36,302 nucleotides of DNA from Brasilonema sp. CT11 (GCF_017982655.1 NZ_JABXYX010000077.1:1-36302), one strand, 5' to 3'. Numbered from the stretch's first letter, positions 1 through 8,266 are shown. The notes: generated by a model not told the origin, from the letters alone. A program made the numbers and translations.

Positions 1-2
1 CT

Positions 3-242
3 TTGTCTAATCAAGATAATACCTCGATTTCAGATAATAATATTCACGATCTTGTTCGTTCTCCCTGGGCTGCAGGCTATCCGATCACCGGTGTTTATCT
101 GGATCAGGCAAGTGGAGGAATTACAGTCATAAGAAACAAAATCGATAATGTTCCTATGCCAATGTACACACACAGCACTCAAAATAATAACGTTATCGAG
201 GGTAATTCGCCTAACACCGTGACGACTAATAACGACTCGTAA
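3..242 (+). CDS. C-terminal end of a right-handed parallel beta-helix protein (partial)
   Basis: The reading frame is open to the left edge, so this is the tail of a longer gene; the TTG at position 3 is not a credible start. The roughly 79 visible residues are rich in Asn and Ile with the spacing typical of PbH1 beta-helix coils (ISDNNIHDL, ITVIRNKIDNV, NNNVIEGN). Such proteins are often secreted polysaccharide-acting or surface proteins. The adjacent glycosyltransferases fit a polysaccharide locus, but the substrate and catalytic function cannot be seen from this fragment. Confidence 0.6.
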   Translation: MSNQDNTSISDNNIHDLVRSPWAAGYPITGVYLDQASGGITVIRNKIDNVPMPMYTHSTQNNNVIEGNSPNTVTTNNDS

Positions 243-256
243 GAAACCCTGTGATA

Positions 257-1480
257 TCAACACCCAGTACTTGTCAGGACTTGTTCATAGCGTTTACCTG
301 CGCTTTCCCAAGTAAATTCCGTTTCTACTAATTGTCTGGCGTTACGAGATAATTCTGTTCGCAATTGCGAATTTTCAAATAATTGACTGATAACAGTAAC
401 GTATTCTGTAGGCTGATTTGCTCGTAATGCTCTGGGTGGTATATTTGAACCATCTACACTTAGTCCTTCTAAACCACGCTCACTTGCTACGACTGGCACA
501 CCTGCAGCCATCGCTTCTAAAGTTTTATTTTTAATACCAAATCCCGTTCGCATTGGCACAACACAGACTGTTGCTTTGTGCAAATATTCTACCATTGAAG
601 GAACACGCCCGGTTACAGTAATTCCGGGTTTTTCTTTGAGTGCTAAAACTTCTGGTGCAGGACGAGAACCAACAATATCAAAAGTGGTATCTGGGTAAAG
701 CTTTTGAATTTCGCTTAAGACTTCGTTGCTAAAAAAGCAAACAGCATCAATGTTTGCTAAATTATCCATTGCACCAATGAAAATGATGCGATGTCCGTTT
801 GGATCATGAGTGCGGTAGGGAAAAGAAACTAAATCTACGCCATTGGGAATAACTTGAATTTCGCTGTTCGGGTTAAATTCTTGCATCTGAATTCTATCTT
901 CTTCTGTTGTCACCACAATTGCTGAGAATTTAGAGCAGTAGCGTTGTTCATAACGACGCAAAAGTGGTAGATAGAGTTTGTCTCGAAATCTATTTTCCGA
1001 AATACCCGTTTTTAGCTGGTTGCAACAAGTACCGTAGACTGAACTATGAACATTAACTATAGTTCTAAGATGTTTTTGAAAGTGAGGTTGCACATAAATT
1101 TCATTAACGCTGTGTTCACAGGTAATAACATCACATTTCCCCGCCTCCACGAAGTTATCAACCCAAGTCTGCATCTCGCTTGAGTAACGGTTTAACACAC
1201 TTGGCGGTGTTCCTTGTTGTATAAAAGAATAAAAGCGCTGGATTTTTTTTAATATTCTTCCAGATTCACTCGTGTCTTGAGGGCGATTAAAAACAATTAA
1301 GTTATCAACACAATTCCGTAATTCTAGTACTTCTGTATCTGTCACATCAGGCTCTCGTTGAGTCACTAGGGTAATAGCATGATGTTGACTGAGATACTTG
1401 AGTAAATGAAATGTCCTTACCTGGGTTCCGCCTCGTGTAGGAGGATAGGGGAAGGTGGAAGATAGCATTAAGATGTTCAT
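257..1480 (-). CDS. Glycosyltransferase family 4 (GT-B fold)
   Basis: This 407-residue protein begins MNILMLSSTFPYPPTRGGTQ, the usual N-terminal strand and Gly-rich loop of GT-B enzymes. A C-terminal nucleotide-sugar domain has the E-x7-E type segment GFGIKNKTLEAMAAGVPVV, with GFG/E positions expected to contact the donor phosphate. The length is normal for the family. The N-terminal pattern (RTFHLLKYLSQHH) resembles glycosyltransferases of exosortase or exopolysaccharide loci, but that is only a resemblance. It most likely acts in the cytoplasm, adding a sugar to a lipid-linked glycan. It is convergent with the beta-helix gene (14 bp gap). The donor and acceptor cannot be deduced. Confidence 0.85.
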   Translation of the reverse strand: MNILMLSSTFPYPPTRGGTQVRTFHLLKYLSQHHAITLVTQREPDVTDTEVLELRNCVDNLIVFNRPQDTSESGRILKKIQRFYSFIQQGTPPSVLNRYSSEMQTWVDNFVEAGKCDVITCEHSVNEIYVQPHFQKHLRTIVNVHSSVYGTCCNQLKTGISENRFRDKLYLPLLRRYEQRYCSKFSAIVVTTEEDRIQMQEFNPNSEIQVIPNGVDLVSFPYRTHDPNGHRIIFIGAMDNLANIDAVCFFSNEVLSEIQKLYPDTTFDIVGSRPAPEVLALKEKPGITVTGRVPSMVEYLHKATVCVVPMRTGFGIKNKTLEAMAAGVPVVASERGLEGLSVDGSNIPPRALRANQPTEYVTVISQLFENSQLRTELSRNARQLVETEFTWESAGKRYEQVLTSTGC

Positions 1481-1493
1481 AAACCTAATTATA

Positions 1494-1528
1494 GGAAACA
1501 GGGAACAGGGAACAGGGAACAGGGAACA
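1494..1528. repeat. Heptamer short tandem repeat (GGGAACA)n
   Basis: Five consecutive 7-bp units are visible, the first degenerate (GGAAACA) and four exact GGGAACA. This is the short tandemly repeated repetitive (STRR) sequence class common between genes in filamentous cyanobacteria. It lies just upstream of the glycosyltransferase start codon. A related GGCAACA run occurs at 30280-30307. Confidence 0.85.
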
Positions 1529-1574
1529 AGAATCTACAAATGTAAGTAGCTCAACCTAATTAAACGTAAAATGT

Positions 1575-1636
1575 CATTACGTTAGCGCAGCGTGCCCGGA
1601 GGGCATACGTAACGTAGTGAAGCGAAGTAATCGCAA
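1575..1636. repeat. Extragenic palindromic repeat
   Basis: The core TGCCC-GGA-GGGCA (1593-1605) is flanked by imperfect outer arms TTACGTTA and TAACGTA, so the single strand can fold back. GC-rich extragenic palindromes of this type recur between genes in Nostocales genomes. The rest of the 1481-1806 gap is AT-rich with no coding potential, and presumably carries the promoter for the gene starting at 1807. A purine-rich AAAAAAAGGATATTTTAGG precedes that ATG. Confidence 0.5.
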
Positions 1637-1806
1637 AAACTCTATCTTATATTTTTCAAGGTTGACCTACTTACTTTTTTTTCATAATTTATTTAGGATG
1701 ATTATACATATGATATGACTTACCATTACATATGTTTAATTATCATTTTCAGAATTATAAATAGATTTTTTTATAAAATACGTAAATAAAAAAAGGATAT
1801 TTTAGG

Positions 1807-2838
1807 ATGGAAGATTTTGGGATTTACACACTAGCTAATGATATTGTTTATAATCAATTAGTGGCATTACTAAACAGTATTGAAGTGAATGTTAGCCCAA
1901 AGATTCCGATTTGTATTATTCCCTATGATCACAGACTAGACCGAGTGAAGCTAGAGGTAAGTTCTCGACCTAATGTCACCTTGTTTGAGAACAAAAGCTC
2001 AATGCAACGCTGGGAAGATTTTTATAATCAAGCTTGGAATGCCCATGCCCAAGCTAGCCAGCTAAAGCAAGGTCATTCTAGAAAATGGTACAAACAAAGT
2101 AATTTATTCAGGAAAATGTGTGCGTTTGATGGCAACTTTCAACGATTTGTGTTTTATGATGCCGATAGTTTGGCAATGAGTTCACTGGATAGGGTTTTAC
2201 AAAAGTTAGACCACTACGACTTTGTGTTTGATGATTGGGAACATGGCAAGTCAACTCCTGTTGCAGCACTCAAATTTGCTCGAATTGAAAAGGCAATCTG
2301 CTTGCCAGAATCTCAGGTTAGACCACTATTACATTGCTCTAGTTTCTTCGGTTCAAAACAGGGAATTTTTGGCAAGGATGAGCTAGAGATGCTAAGAGAG
2401 TGTTTGGTGGAAAACCAGGAGTTTAGCTGGATAAATGAACAGTCTTGGTGGTGTGATGCAGACTTATTTAGTTACATGACATTGCGATGCAAGCGCCCAC
2501 TCTTTAACTTTACCCTCAGCCCCAATGGGCTAGACATAACTGGCAATTGTGCCGACGCCGACCCTTTTATCAATATTAATAATGTTCTCTACAATCAAGA
2601 TGGATTAAAACCGATTCATCGCCTGCATTACATGAATTACCCTGCAATTGATTTTACTCGGTTGTGTCAAGGCGAAGACGTTGAAATTCGTTACAAAAAT
2701 GAATTTTTATACTATCGATTTCTGAAGGAAGCAGAAAAAAGACCTAAGCAACTTAAACCACCTAATATAGCAGTGAAAACCAATCGATTCGTACAAAAGG
2801 TTAAGAGTAGAATTCAAAGAACTATTTCTGAAGTTTAG
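1807..2838 (+). CDS. Npun_R2821/Npun_R2822-family glycosyltransferase-like protein
   Basis: The protein is 343 residues and begins MEDFGIYTLANDIVYNQLVA, which I recognise as the start of a cyanobacterial family named after two Nostoc punctiforme proteins. A GT-A style DxD is visible in VFYDADSLAM (about residues 117-126), followed by a second acidic segment (DFVFDDWEHG). This fits a metal-dependent nucleotide-sugar transferase fold, although no member's activity is known to me. The C-terminal 30 residues are basic. It lies 26 bp before a GT2 gene on the same strand, so the two are probably co-transcribed and work on the same glycan. Confidence 0.75.
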   Translation: MEDFGIYTLANDIVYNQLVALLNSIEVNVSPKIPICIIPYDHRLDRVKLEVSSRPNVTLFENKSSMQRWEDFYNQAWNAHAQASQLKQGHSRKWYKQSNLFRKMCAFDGNFQRFVFYDADSLAMSSLDRVLQKLDHYDFVFDDWEHGKSTPVAALKFARIEKAICLPESQVRPLLHCSSFFGSKQGIFGKDELEMLRECLVENQEFSWINEQSWWCDADLFSYMTLRCKRPLFNFTLSPNGLDITGNCADADPFININNVLYNQDGLKPIHRLHYMNYPAIDFTRLCQGEDVEIRYKNEFLYYRFLKEAEKRPKQLKPPNIAVKTNRFVQKVKSRIQRTISEV

Positions 2839-2864
2839 CTTTTGTCAACCTTACTATTACAAAA

Positions 2865-3812
2865 ATGCCTAAAGTCAGTGTTTGTATTCCGACTTTTAAT
2901 CGTGTTAATCTGCTGCCTTTCGCAATTGAAAGTGTACTCCAGCAGACTTATCAAGACTTTGAATTAATTGTTTGCGATGACGGTTCTCAGGATAGTACCC
3001 CTAAACTCATGTCGGAGTACACAGATAGCCGCATCAAATACATCCGTCATCAGCAAAATATTGGCAAAAGCAATAATATGCGCTCTGGCTTTGATGCTGC
3101 AACGGGTGAATATTTTATCAAGTTTGATGATGATGACAGGTTAACTTCAGATTTCCTATCACGTACCACAGCAATTCTAGATAAAAACCCCAATATTGAT
3201 TTTGTTGGAACTGACCACTGGGTGATTGATATTAACAATATCCGAGATGAAGCAAAAACACAAGAAAATTCTCGGCGTTGGGGTAGAGCGAATTTATCAA
3301 AAGGTGTTGTTGATAATTTACAGGAAGTTGTCTTTGTTAATCAAAGCTTTCAAATTGGCGCAACCTTATTTCGTCGTTCAGCCTTGCAAGAATTAGGATT
3401 TATGCAGCCTAATTGGCAAAATTGTGAGGATAATGATTTATTTGTACGGCTGGCTTTGGCAGGAAAGAAAGGTTATTATCTCCCAGAATTGTTGATGGAA
3501 TATCGCTTCCACGCACAACAACAAGGTATTGACAGGGCAATTCCTTATTTGACAGATAAGTTACGGTATTTGGAAAGTTATCAATTTGAATCGGAAAAGC
3601 TAGAGAAAATTAGGCTACAGCGTCTTGCAGAGACACAATTATTGTTAGGTTTACGGTTGATTTCAAAAGGTGAAACGCAAAAAGGAAGAGAGTTAGTTTT
3701 AGCAGGGAAGTCTTTTTCTCCTGCTAAGGCGTGGATTGGGTTGGGATTGTCGCTGTTACCTGTGGGGTTGCGTTCTTTGGTGTTTGATTTGGTGAGAAGG
3801 ATGAAAGGGTAG
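2865..3812 (+). CDS. Glycosyltransferase family 2 (GT-A fold)
   Basis: This 315-residue enzyme starts with the GT2 signature MPKVSVCIPTFNRVNLLPFA, followed by CDDGSQDST (UDP-binding Asp) and the DxD-type metal site FDDDDRL near residue 90. The segment NCEDNDLFVRLALAG supplies the later ED catalytic-base region. The length fits a single-domain inverting transferase with a short C-terminal helical tail and no obvious membrane segment. It closes a two-gene unit with the gene at 1807. The sugar and acceptor are unknown; the neighbours suggest an extracellular polysaccharide or glycoprotein glycan. Confidence 0.88.
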   Translation: MPKVSVCIPTFNRVNLLPFAIESVLQQTYQDFELIVCDDGSQDSTPKLMSEYTDSRIKYIRHQQNIGKSNNMRSGFDAATGEYFIKFDDDDRLTSDFLSRTTAILDKNPNIDFVGTDHWVIDINNIRDEAKTQENSRRWGRANLSKGVVDNLQEVVFVNQSFQIGATLFRRSALQELGFMQPNWQNCEDNDLFVRLALAGKKGYYLPELLMEYRFHAQQQGIDRAIPYLTDKLRYLESYQFESEKLEKIRLQRLAETQLLLGLRLISKGETQKGRELVLAGKSFSPAKAWIGLGLSLLPVGLRSLVFDLVRRMKG

Positions 3813-3832
3813 GGGAGATGCAATTATTACAT

Positions 3833-4612
3833 TTACTGACTTTGTGGAAATGTTGGAGCAGGTTGGTTAGTTAATTTTGGCATAAATTGACTGATAAGGA
3901 AAAGTGTAGCTAGAGTTAATGCAATTGACAAAGCTGCAATCACAATAGGATTATTTCTTCGCGTGCTTAGTTTACCTTGTGTATATGCTGTTTTGGCTAT
4001 ATCTATTTCACGCCTAGATTGTTCTAAAATTGATTGGAGAGCATTAATATCCTCATCTTCTAGTTCTCTGAATTGCTCTTGCCTAAAAACATTCTCTAAA
4101 ATTTTCACTTTCTCCTCTGGAGATGCTTGAGCAAGTTCTCTCTTGAGAATATCATAAGGATTAGTTTTCCTTACAGGTTGTGATGATGCGGTTTGAGGCA
4201 TTGAAGATTGTTGCCGTTGACTATTTTGTTTAAAATATTTTTCATGAAATCTCTGTAAGTTCTCGTGCTTGACAGGTTGTGATGATGGAGTTTGAGAAGT
4301 TGGTGATTGAATTGGACTATCTTGTTTAATCTCTTGTTTCGTAAAGCTATATAGGTTATTTTGTCTTGCAGGTTGTGATGACTTAGTATCAGAAGTTGGC
4401 GATTGAGTTGAAGGACGTTGAATATTGCTTACTTGATTTGTCTTCAATAACCATCTATAGTCACTGTCTTGATCCACCAAGTGCTTTAATGAAGAGTATA
4501 GGTAGTGGTTTATCTCTCTTCTTTCAACTCCAAGCTTATTAGCAATTTGTATTGCTCTTAGAGGAGTACCACGCTTTAAAATTTCAATAATTTTTGATTC
4601 TAAATTATCCAT
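3833..4612 (-). CDS. Tail-anchored protein with Z-alpha-like winged-helix domain
   Basis: I do not know a named function for this 259-residue protein. Residues 1-57 form a predicted winged helix. The recognition-helix segment RREINHYLY (31-39) lines up with KKEINRVLY of human ADAR1 Z-alpha, keeping Asn (N35) and Tyr (Y39) at the same four-residue spacing, and a Trp (W54) ends the wing. The two wing prolines of Z-alpha are missing (SDYRW) and the wing is about three residues shorter. A polar linker holds three copies of a roughly 33-residue unit beginning SSQP (78, 110, 143). A helical segment follows, then a hydrophobic helix at 221-244 with almost nothing after it, which is a tail-anchor layout. 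It lies 201 bp downstream of the ParB-like gene, same strand. Any generic wHTH is an alternative reading. Confidence 0.6.
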   Translation of the reverse strand: MDNLESKIIEILKRGTPLRAIQIANKLGVERREINHYLYSSLKHLVDQDSDYRWLLKTNQVSNIQRPSTQSPTSDTKSSQPARQNNLYSFTKQEIKQDSPIQSPTSQTPSSQPVKHENLQRFHEKYFKQNSQRQQSSMPQTASSQPVRKTNPYDILKRELAQASPEEKVKILENVFRQEQFRELEDEDINALQSILEQSRREIDIAKTAYTQGKLSTRRNNPIVIAALSIALTLATLFLISQFMPKLTNQPAPTFPQSQ

Positions 4613-4813
4613 ATTAGCCCCCGATATGCATATTTTATAATGATGCTGAGATCGCTATTCCATTCATAAGACTTGTTTTCCGGATATTTTGATAAAGAAT
4701 AGGGTAATACACTACGCATTAAGTGCTAGGAGTGCAGCTTTTCATAAGTAGATGCAAAGGCGCGAATAAGTTGATGAGGTGCGTTACTATGCGCTACCGC
4801 AGACAGTCTATTA

Positions 4814-5560
4814 CTAAAGAAATAAAAGTCGTGACCAACTGTCAATAATCTCAACCATTTTCTCGCTAGTTATACCTTTAACCTGTCTGTTCCCATTAGT
4901 GACTTTTACTCGTGCAACTACATCACTCAAAGAGGCAAACTTTTTCTTTTTGCGTTCTTTATCTACACTTTCAGCAACTTTAGCAGCTGCTTGAGTCGTA
5001 AAACCGGCACTTATTAATCTTGGAGTTAGTTCAGATAAAATGAGAGTATTAAATGCCTCTAATGGTTGAATCTGTTTAGGTATCTGACCCTCAAGATGCT
5101 TTAGTTTATCATCTAGTTTATGTCTTTCTTGTGCCAGTTCAGACCTTAACTCATTTATTTGCTTTTCAAGACGCAATTCAATATTTGCTATACGTGATAA
5201 TTCAGAATTCTTTATTGCCGGTGTGGTTTCTACTGATGATTTATCGCCAGAGTCTGACCTTTTGAGGATTACGGCTTGCTTTAATACTGCTTCTTCTTTA
5301 TCAGGTGAGATAATTAAGGCATTGACTGTTTCACCTTCGCTAGGATTTTTTTCTCTAGCTCTTACAGCTGCATAGTATTCAAAATGTCCATCAATTACCT
5401 CATATTTTTCAAATCCAATCTTTTTTAAAACTAATGGTTTAAGAATTCCTCCAGACTCTAATATCGTATTGGCAAGAATGTCTAAGTCAGACTCTATAAA
5501 ATTTGAACGAGGAACACTTGAAGTAACGCTTGCAACATCTACCATTAAAAATGTAGTCAT
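4814..5560 (-). CDS. ParB/Srx-fold protein, atypical ParB partner
   Basis: The 248-residue protein has an N-terminal ParB/sulfiredoxin-like domain (about 1-95): a 'where to go next' segment ILKPLVLKK, followed by YEVIDGHFEYYAAVRA. The usual ParB GERRxxA box is replaced by GHFEYYAAV, closer to ParB-like nucleases and Srx-type CTP/ATP folds than to chromosomal ParB. There is no obvious central HTH. Residues about 110-170 are charged and predicted coiled coil, and the C-terminus (SLSDVVARVKVTNGNRQV) looks like a short helical DNA- or protein-binding module. Its ATG overlaps the TAA of the upstream ParA fusion by one base (TAATG), implying coupled translation and a shared job in DNA segregation or a derived system. 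Confidence 0.7.
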   Translation of the reverse strand: MTTFLMVDVASVTSSVPRSNFIESDLDILANTILESGGILKPLVLKKIGFEKYEVIDGHFEYYAAVRAREKNPSEGETVNALIISPDKEEAVLKQAVILKRSDSGDKSSVETTPAIKNSELSRIANIELRLEKQINELRSELAQERHKLDDKLKHLEGQIPKQIQPLEAFNTLILSELTPRLISAGFTTQAAAKVAESVDKERKKKKFASLSDVVARVKVTNGNRQVKGITSEKMVEIIDSWSRLLFL

Positions 5561-6939
5561 TATTTCATCTCCATTTTGCTTAAAACTTCCACTGCTAAAA
5601 ATTCAAACTCACCAGCAGCCTGATTTGCTGAAGGTTCATTTTCAGCATAATCAAGGATTGATTTTGGGTTAGGTATTTCCATGTTTCCCATTGGTATAGT
5701 TTTGTTAATGCAGGCTGATAAAGCTGTTCGTTCAGAAATAACACTATCCAGAAGTGGTAGAGCGTAACGCCCCGGAATCGCACTTTTATGTTTGGAAAAT
5801 GTATGTTTAAGATACTGAGGATTAGTAGAAATTTTAGATGGAAGAACACCCAAAATAGTAATAGGTGATTTTCCTAAACCTTCTTTATTTTCATTAATTT
5901 GTTGTTGAATAAAGGTTTTCACACTCGACAATCCTTGATTTGAAAATGGTTTTAAATCTGAAGGGATTATTAGGTAATCAGCAGCTGTTAGTGCAGCTTC
6001 TGCATACACATCTAATGATGGAGGAGTGTCGATAATTACAACATCATAGTCATTTTTTACTTTTTCTAATTTTTTTGCTAGCCTAATTCGACTAGCTCCA
6101 AATCCAACAAGTTTAGACTGATTTGCAATTAAGGTAATATGTGAAGGAATAACATCAATTTCTGGTTTATTAAACAACTTAGATTGCCGTACAATATCTG
6201 GAATAAAATTAAAATCGCTCTTTTCTAATAAGTGATAGACATTACGGTCTTTTAAATCATCATCTTCTTCAAATTGAAATTTAACTAAACCTGTAGCAAA
6301 GGTTGTATTTGCTTGTGCATCTATATCAATCAATAGGACTCTTTTGCCTTTCTTCCTAAGTGCTGCTGCTAAGTTAATAGCAACGGTGGTTTTACCTACT
6401 CCACCTTTGTGATGGTAAATAGCAATAGTTTTCATTGAATGTTGCCTCTTATTTTCAAAACCGTTAATAAAAATATTTTGCGCTTCTAAAAAATCTTTCG
6501 TCTGTATTTTTGTAATATTATCTCTACCAATTAAAGCTTTGATTTCATTGAACCTTGTATTAACTTCCTTACCAGAGCAATGAAATACTAGCTGAATATC
6601 GTGTTGTAATTTTTGATATATTCTGATTTCTTTACCATTAGTGAGAAGTCCATAAGGCACATTCAAGTTTGTTAAATAATGTTTGAGTCGGTAAATATGA
6701 TTATTTAAATTTTGGTTAGGGTGCTTTGCCTCCATTACTACACTCACTGGTGAGTGAGTGTCTAACACAAAGGGGATAACTTGTGCATCAAATGCTAAAA
6801 AATCCAAACGGATGCTACCAACTGCAACTTCTTGATGCCAGGTATCGGGAGTATACCCTAACTGCGGTAGCAAATATTGAACGATTAGTTTGCTTTCAAC
6901 TTCGCTCTCATTGCGGCAAAGCTCAGGATTAAAAGTCAA
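5560..6939 (-). CDS. HsdR-N-type PD-(D/E)XK domain fused to ParA ATPase
   Basis: This is a 459-residue fusion. Residues about 10-120 match the type I restriction HsdR N-terminal nuclease fold: RLDFLAFD supplies Asp46 and VVMEAKHP supplies Glu70-x-Lys72, a plausible PD-(D/E)XK active site. Residues 169-459 are a ParA/MinD ATPase with deviant Walker A HHKGGVGKTT (178-185), Walker A' LLIDIDAQANTT and Walker B VVIIDTPPSLD. M169 could serve as an internal start for a stand-alone ParA, but no stop separates the domains. ParA dimers bind DNA and drive ParB-bound cargo. Fusion to a nuclease domain suggests DNA recognition or damage coupled to segregation, or a defence role. The upstream 222-bp gap is divergent with the gene at 7162. 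Confidence 0.82.
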   Translation of the reverse strand: MTFNPELCRNESEVESKLIVQYLLPQLGYTPDTWHQEVAVGSIRLDFLAFDAQVIPFVLDTHSPVSVVMEAKHPNQNLNNHIYRLKHYLTNLNVPYGLLTNGKEIRIYQKLQHDIQLVFHCSGKEVNTRFNEIKALIGRDNITKIQTKDFLEAQNIFINGFENKRQHSMKTIAIYHHKGGVGKTTVAINLAAALRKKGKRVLLIDIDAQANTTFATGLVKFQFEEDDDLKDRNVYHLLEKSDFNFIPDIVRQSKLFNKPEIDVIPSHITLIANQSKLVGFGASRIRLAKKLEKVKNDYDVVIIDTPPSLDVYAEAALTAADYLIIPSDLKPFSNQGLSSVKTFIQQQINENKEGLGKSPITILGVLPSKISTNPQYLKHTFSKHKSAIPGRYALPLLDSVISERTALSACINKTIPMGNMEIPNPKSILDYAENEPSANQAAGEFEFLAVEVLSKMEMK

Positions 6940-7161
6940 TTTATTTTTTCCTCTGAAAAATAGTTCTTACCAATAACTTTTTACTTGTTCGATTATGGCA
7001 TGGTTATCTTTATTTTGTCTAATCAAATACACTTTTTTTGTATAAACTATACAATATCAATGCTCAGTTACATATCTGTTATTAACTTTTCTCAACGGTA
7101 AAATTATATTAGGCAAAATATACTTGAATTCAGGATTGAAAAAATTTGTGTGGATTGAGTT

Positions 7162-8034
7162 GTGGGAATTGATCAAGTACTACTACCTTATCGAAAGGAA
7201 ATCTTAGAAATTAGTGCCAAATACGGAGCTTATAATGTCCGAGTTTTTGGTTCCGTCGCCAGGGGAGAAGCAAAACCAGAGAGTGATGTAGATTTTTTAT
7301 TGGAGGGACAGCTGATAGAAGCTGATTTATCTGATCCAAAAACATGTCACTTTTTGGTAGGGGGGACAACTGGGAGTGGGAAGAGTGAGTATTTGCGTTC
7401 GCGAAGCGGGCGCTCTGCGCCATCGCTCCTCCTCAGTCTTATCTTGCGTCATTCCCCTGCACATTTACAAATCGCTCTGGTTGATCCTAAACGAGTGACA
7501 TTTCCTGAGTTTGAGCGGATGCAGTGGTTGTATTCACCCGTTGTGAAGGAGAGCGATCGCGCTATTGAACTGATGCAAGAACTCGTCACAGAAATGGAAT
7601 CGCGCTATCAACGGTTTGAAAAAGCGAAATGCGCTGATTTAAGTACTTATAATCAACGTTCTCCTCAGCCTTTGCCTAGAATTGTCTGTATCTTTGATGA
7701 ATACGCTGACTTCATGGCGGAGAAAGAATCCCGCACAGCACTAGAACAAAGTATAAAACGACTTGGTGCAATGGCAAGAGCAGCCGGAATTCATTTGATT
7801 ATCGCCACTCAACGCCCAGAAGCTGGTATTGTCACCCCAATTATCCGCTCAAATTTACCAGGAAGGGTTGCACTGAGAACTGCTAGTGAAGCAGACTCAG
7901 CTATTATCTTGGGAGGTAAACAAACAACCGCTGCTCGGTTATTAGGAAAAGGCGATTTGCTTTATCAAATGGGCGCTCAATTGTACCGCTTACAAAGTTT
8001 ATTCGCGAGTGATATTCGGCTACCGTTAATATAG
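7162..8034 (+). pseudogene. Chimera: MNT nucleotidyltransferase head joined to FtsK/SpoIIIE motor tail
   Basis: Residues 1-48 are the start of an MNT-type nucleotidyltransferase (MntA-like antitoxin family) with the canonical GS-x10-DxD motif (G30-S31, D42, D44), cut off right after it. From about residue 50 the chain becomes the C-terminal motor of an FtsK/SpoIIIE protein: [20 protein letters not shown], Walker A 67-75, Walker [13 protein letters not shown], then ATQRP. No HEPN toxin partner follows. A GC-rich repeat at about 7399-7425 adds eight or nine residues just after Walker A. The start is GTG with no clear ribosome site. I infer a deletion that joined two unrelated genes. It remains open, so expression as a chimeric ATPase cannot be excluded. 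Confidence 0.6.
7399..7425. repeat. GC-rich repeat inserted in frame within FtsK-like coding sequence
   Basis: TCGCGAAGCGGGCGCTCTGC and the following CCATCG resemble the short GC-rich interspersed repeats of Nostocales. They encode SRSGRSAPS between SEYLR and LLLSLILRH, interrupting a helix that is otherwise continuous in FtsK motors. The length is a multiple of three, so the frame survives. Confidence 0.5.
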
Positions 8035-8266
8035 CCCAAGTTTACGCTGTTAACACACAGAACTTTGCCGATTTAAAATGGCGATAAAATAAAATATTTA
8101 GCAATCTTTTTGGAATGGTTGCCCTTTTCACTGTAAGTTATGAACAGAGACCAATAAAAATTAACTATAATTAAAGATGTAGTAGCTGATAGTAATTTAA
8201 TATTGCATTTTACAATGTGGCTTGATTAAAAAAGTCTTCTCCAGCATCTAAAACGTAATCATAACA

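Noticed and set aside
6435-6435. Separate ParA gene starting at internal M169 instead of a fusion
   Set aside because: The frame is continuous from 6939 with a complete nuclease-like domain and no stop or ribosome site clearly favouring the internal ATG. It is kept as an alternative only.
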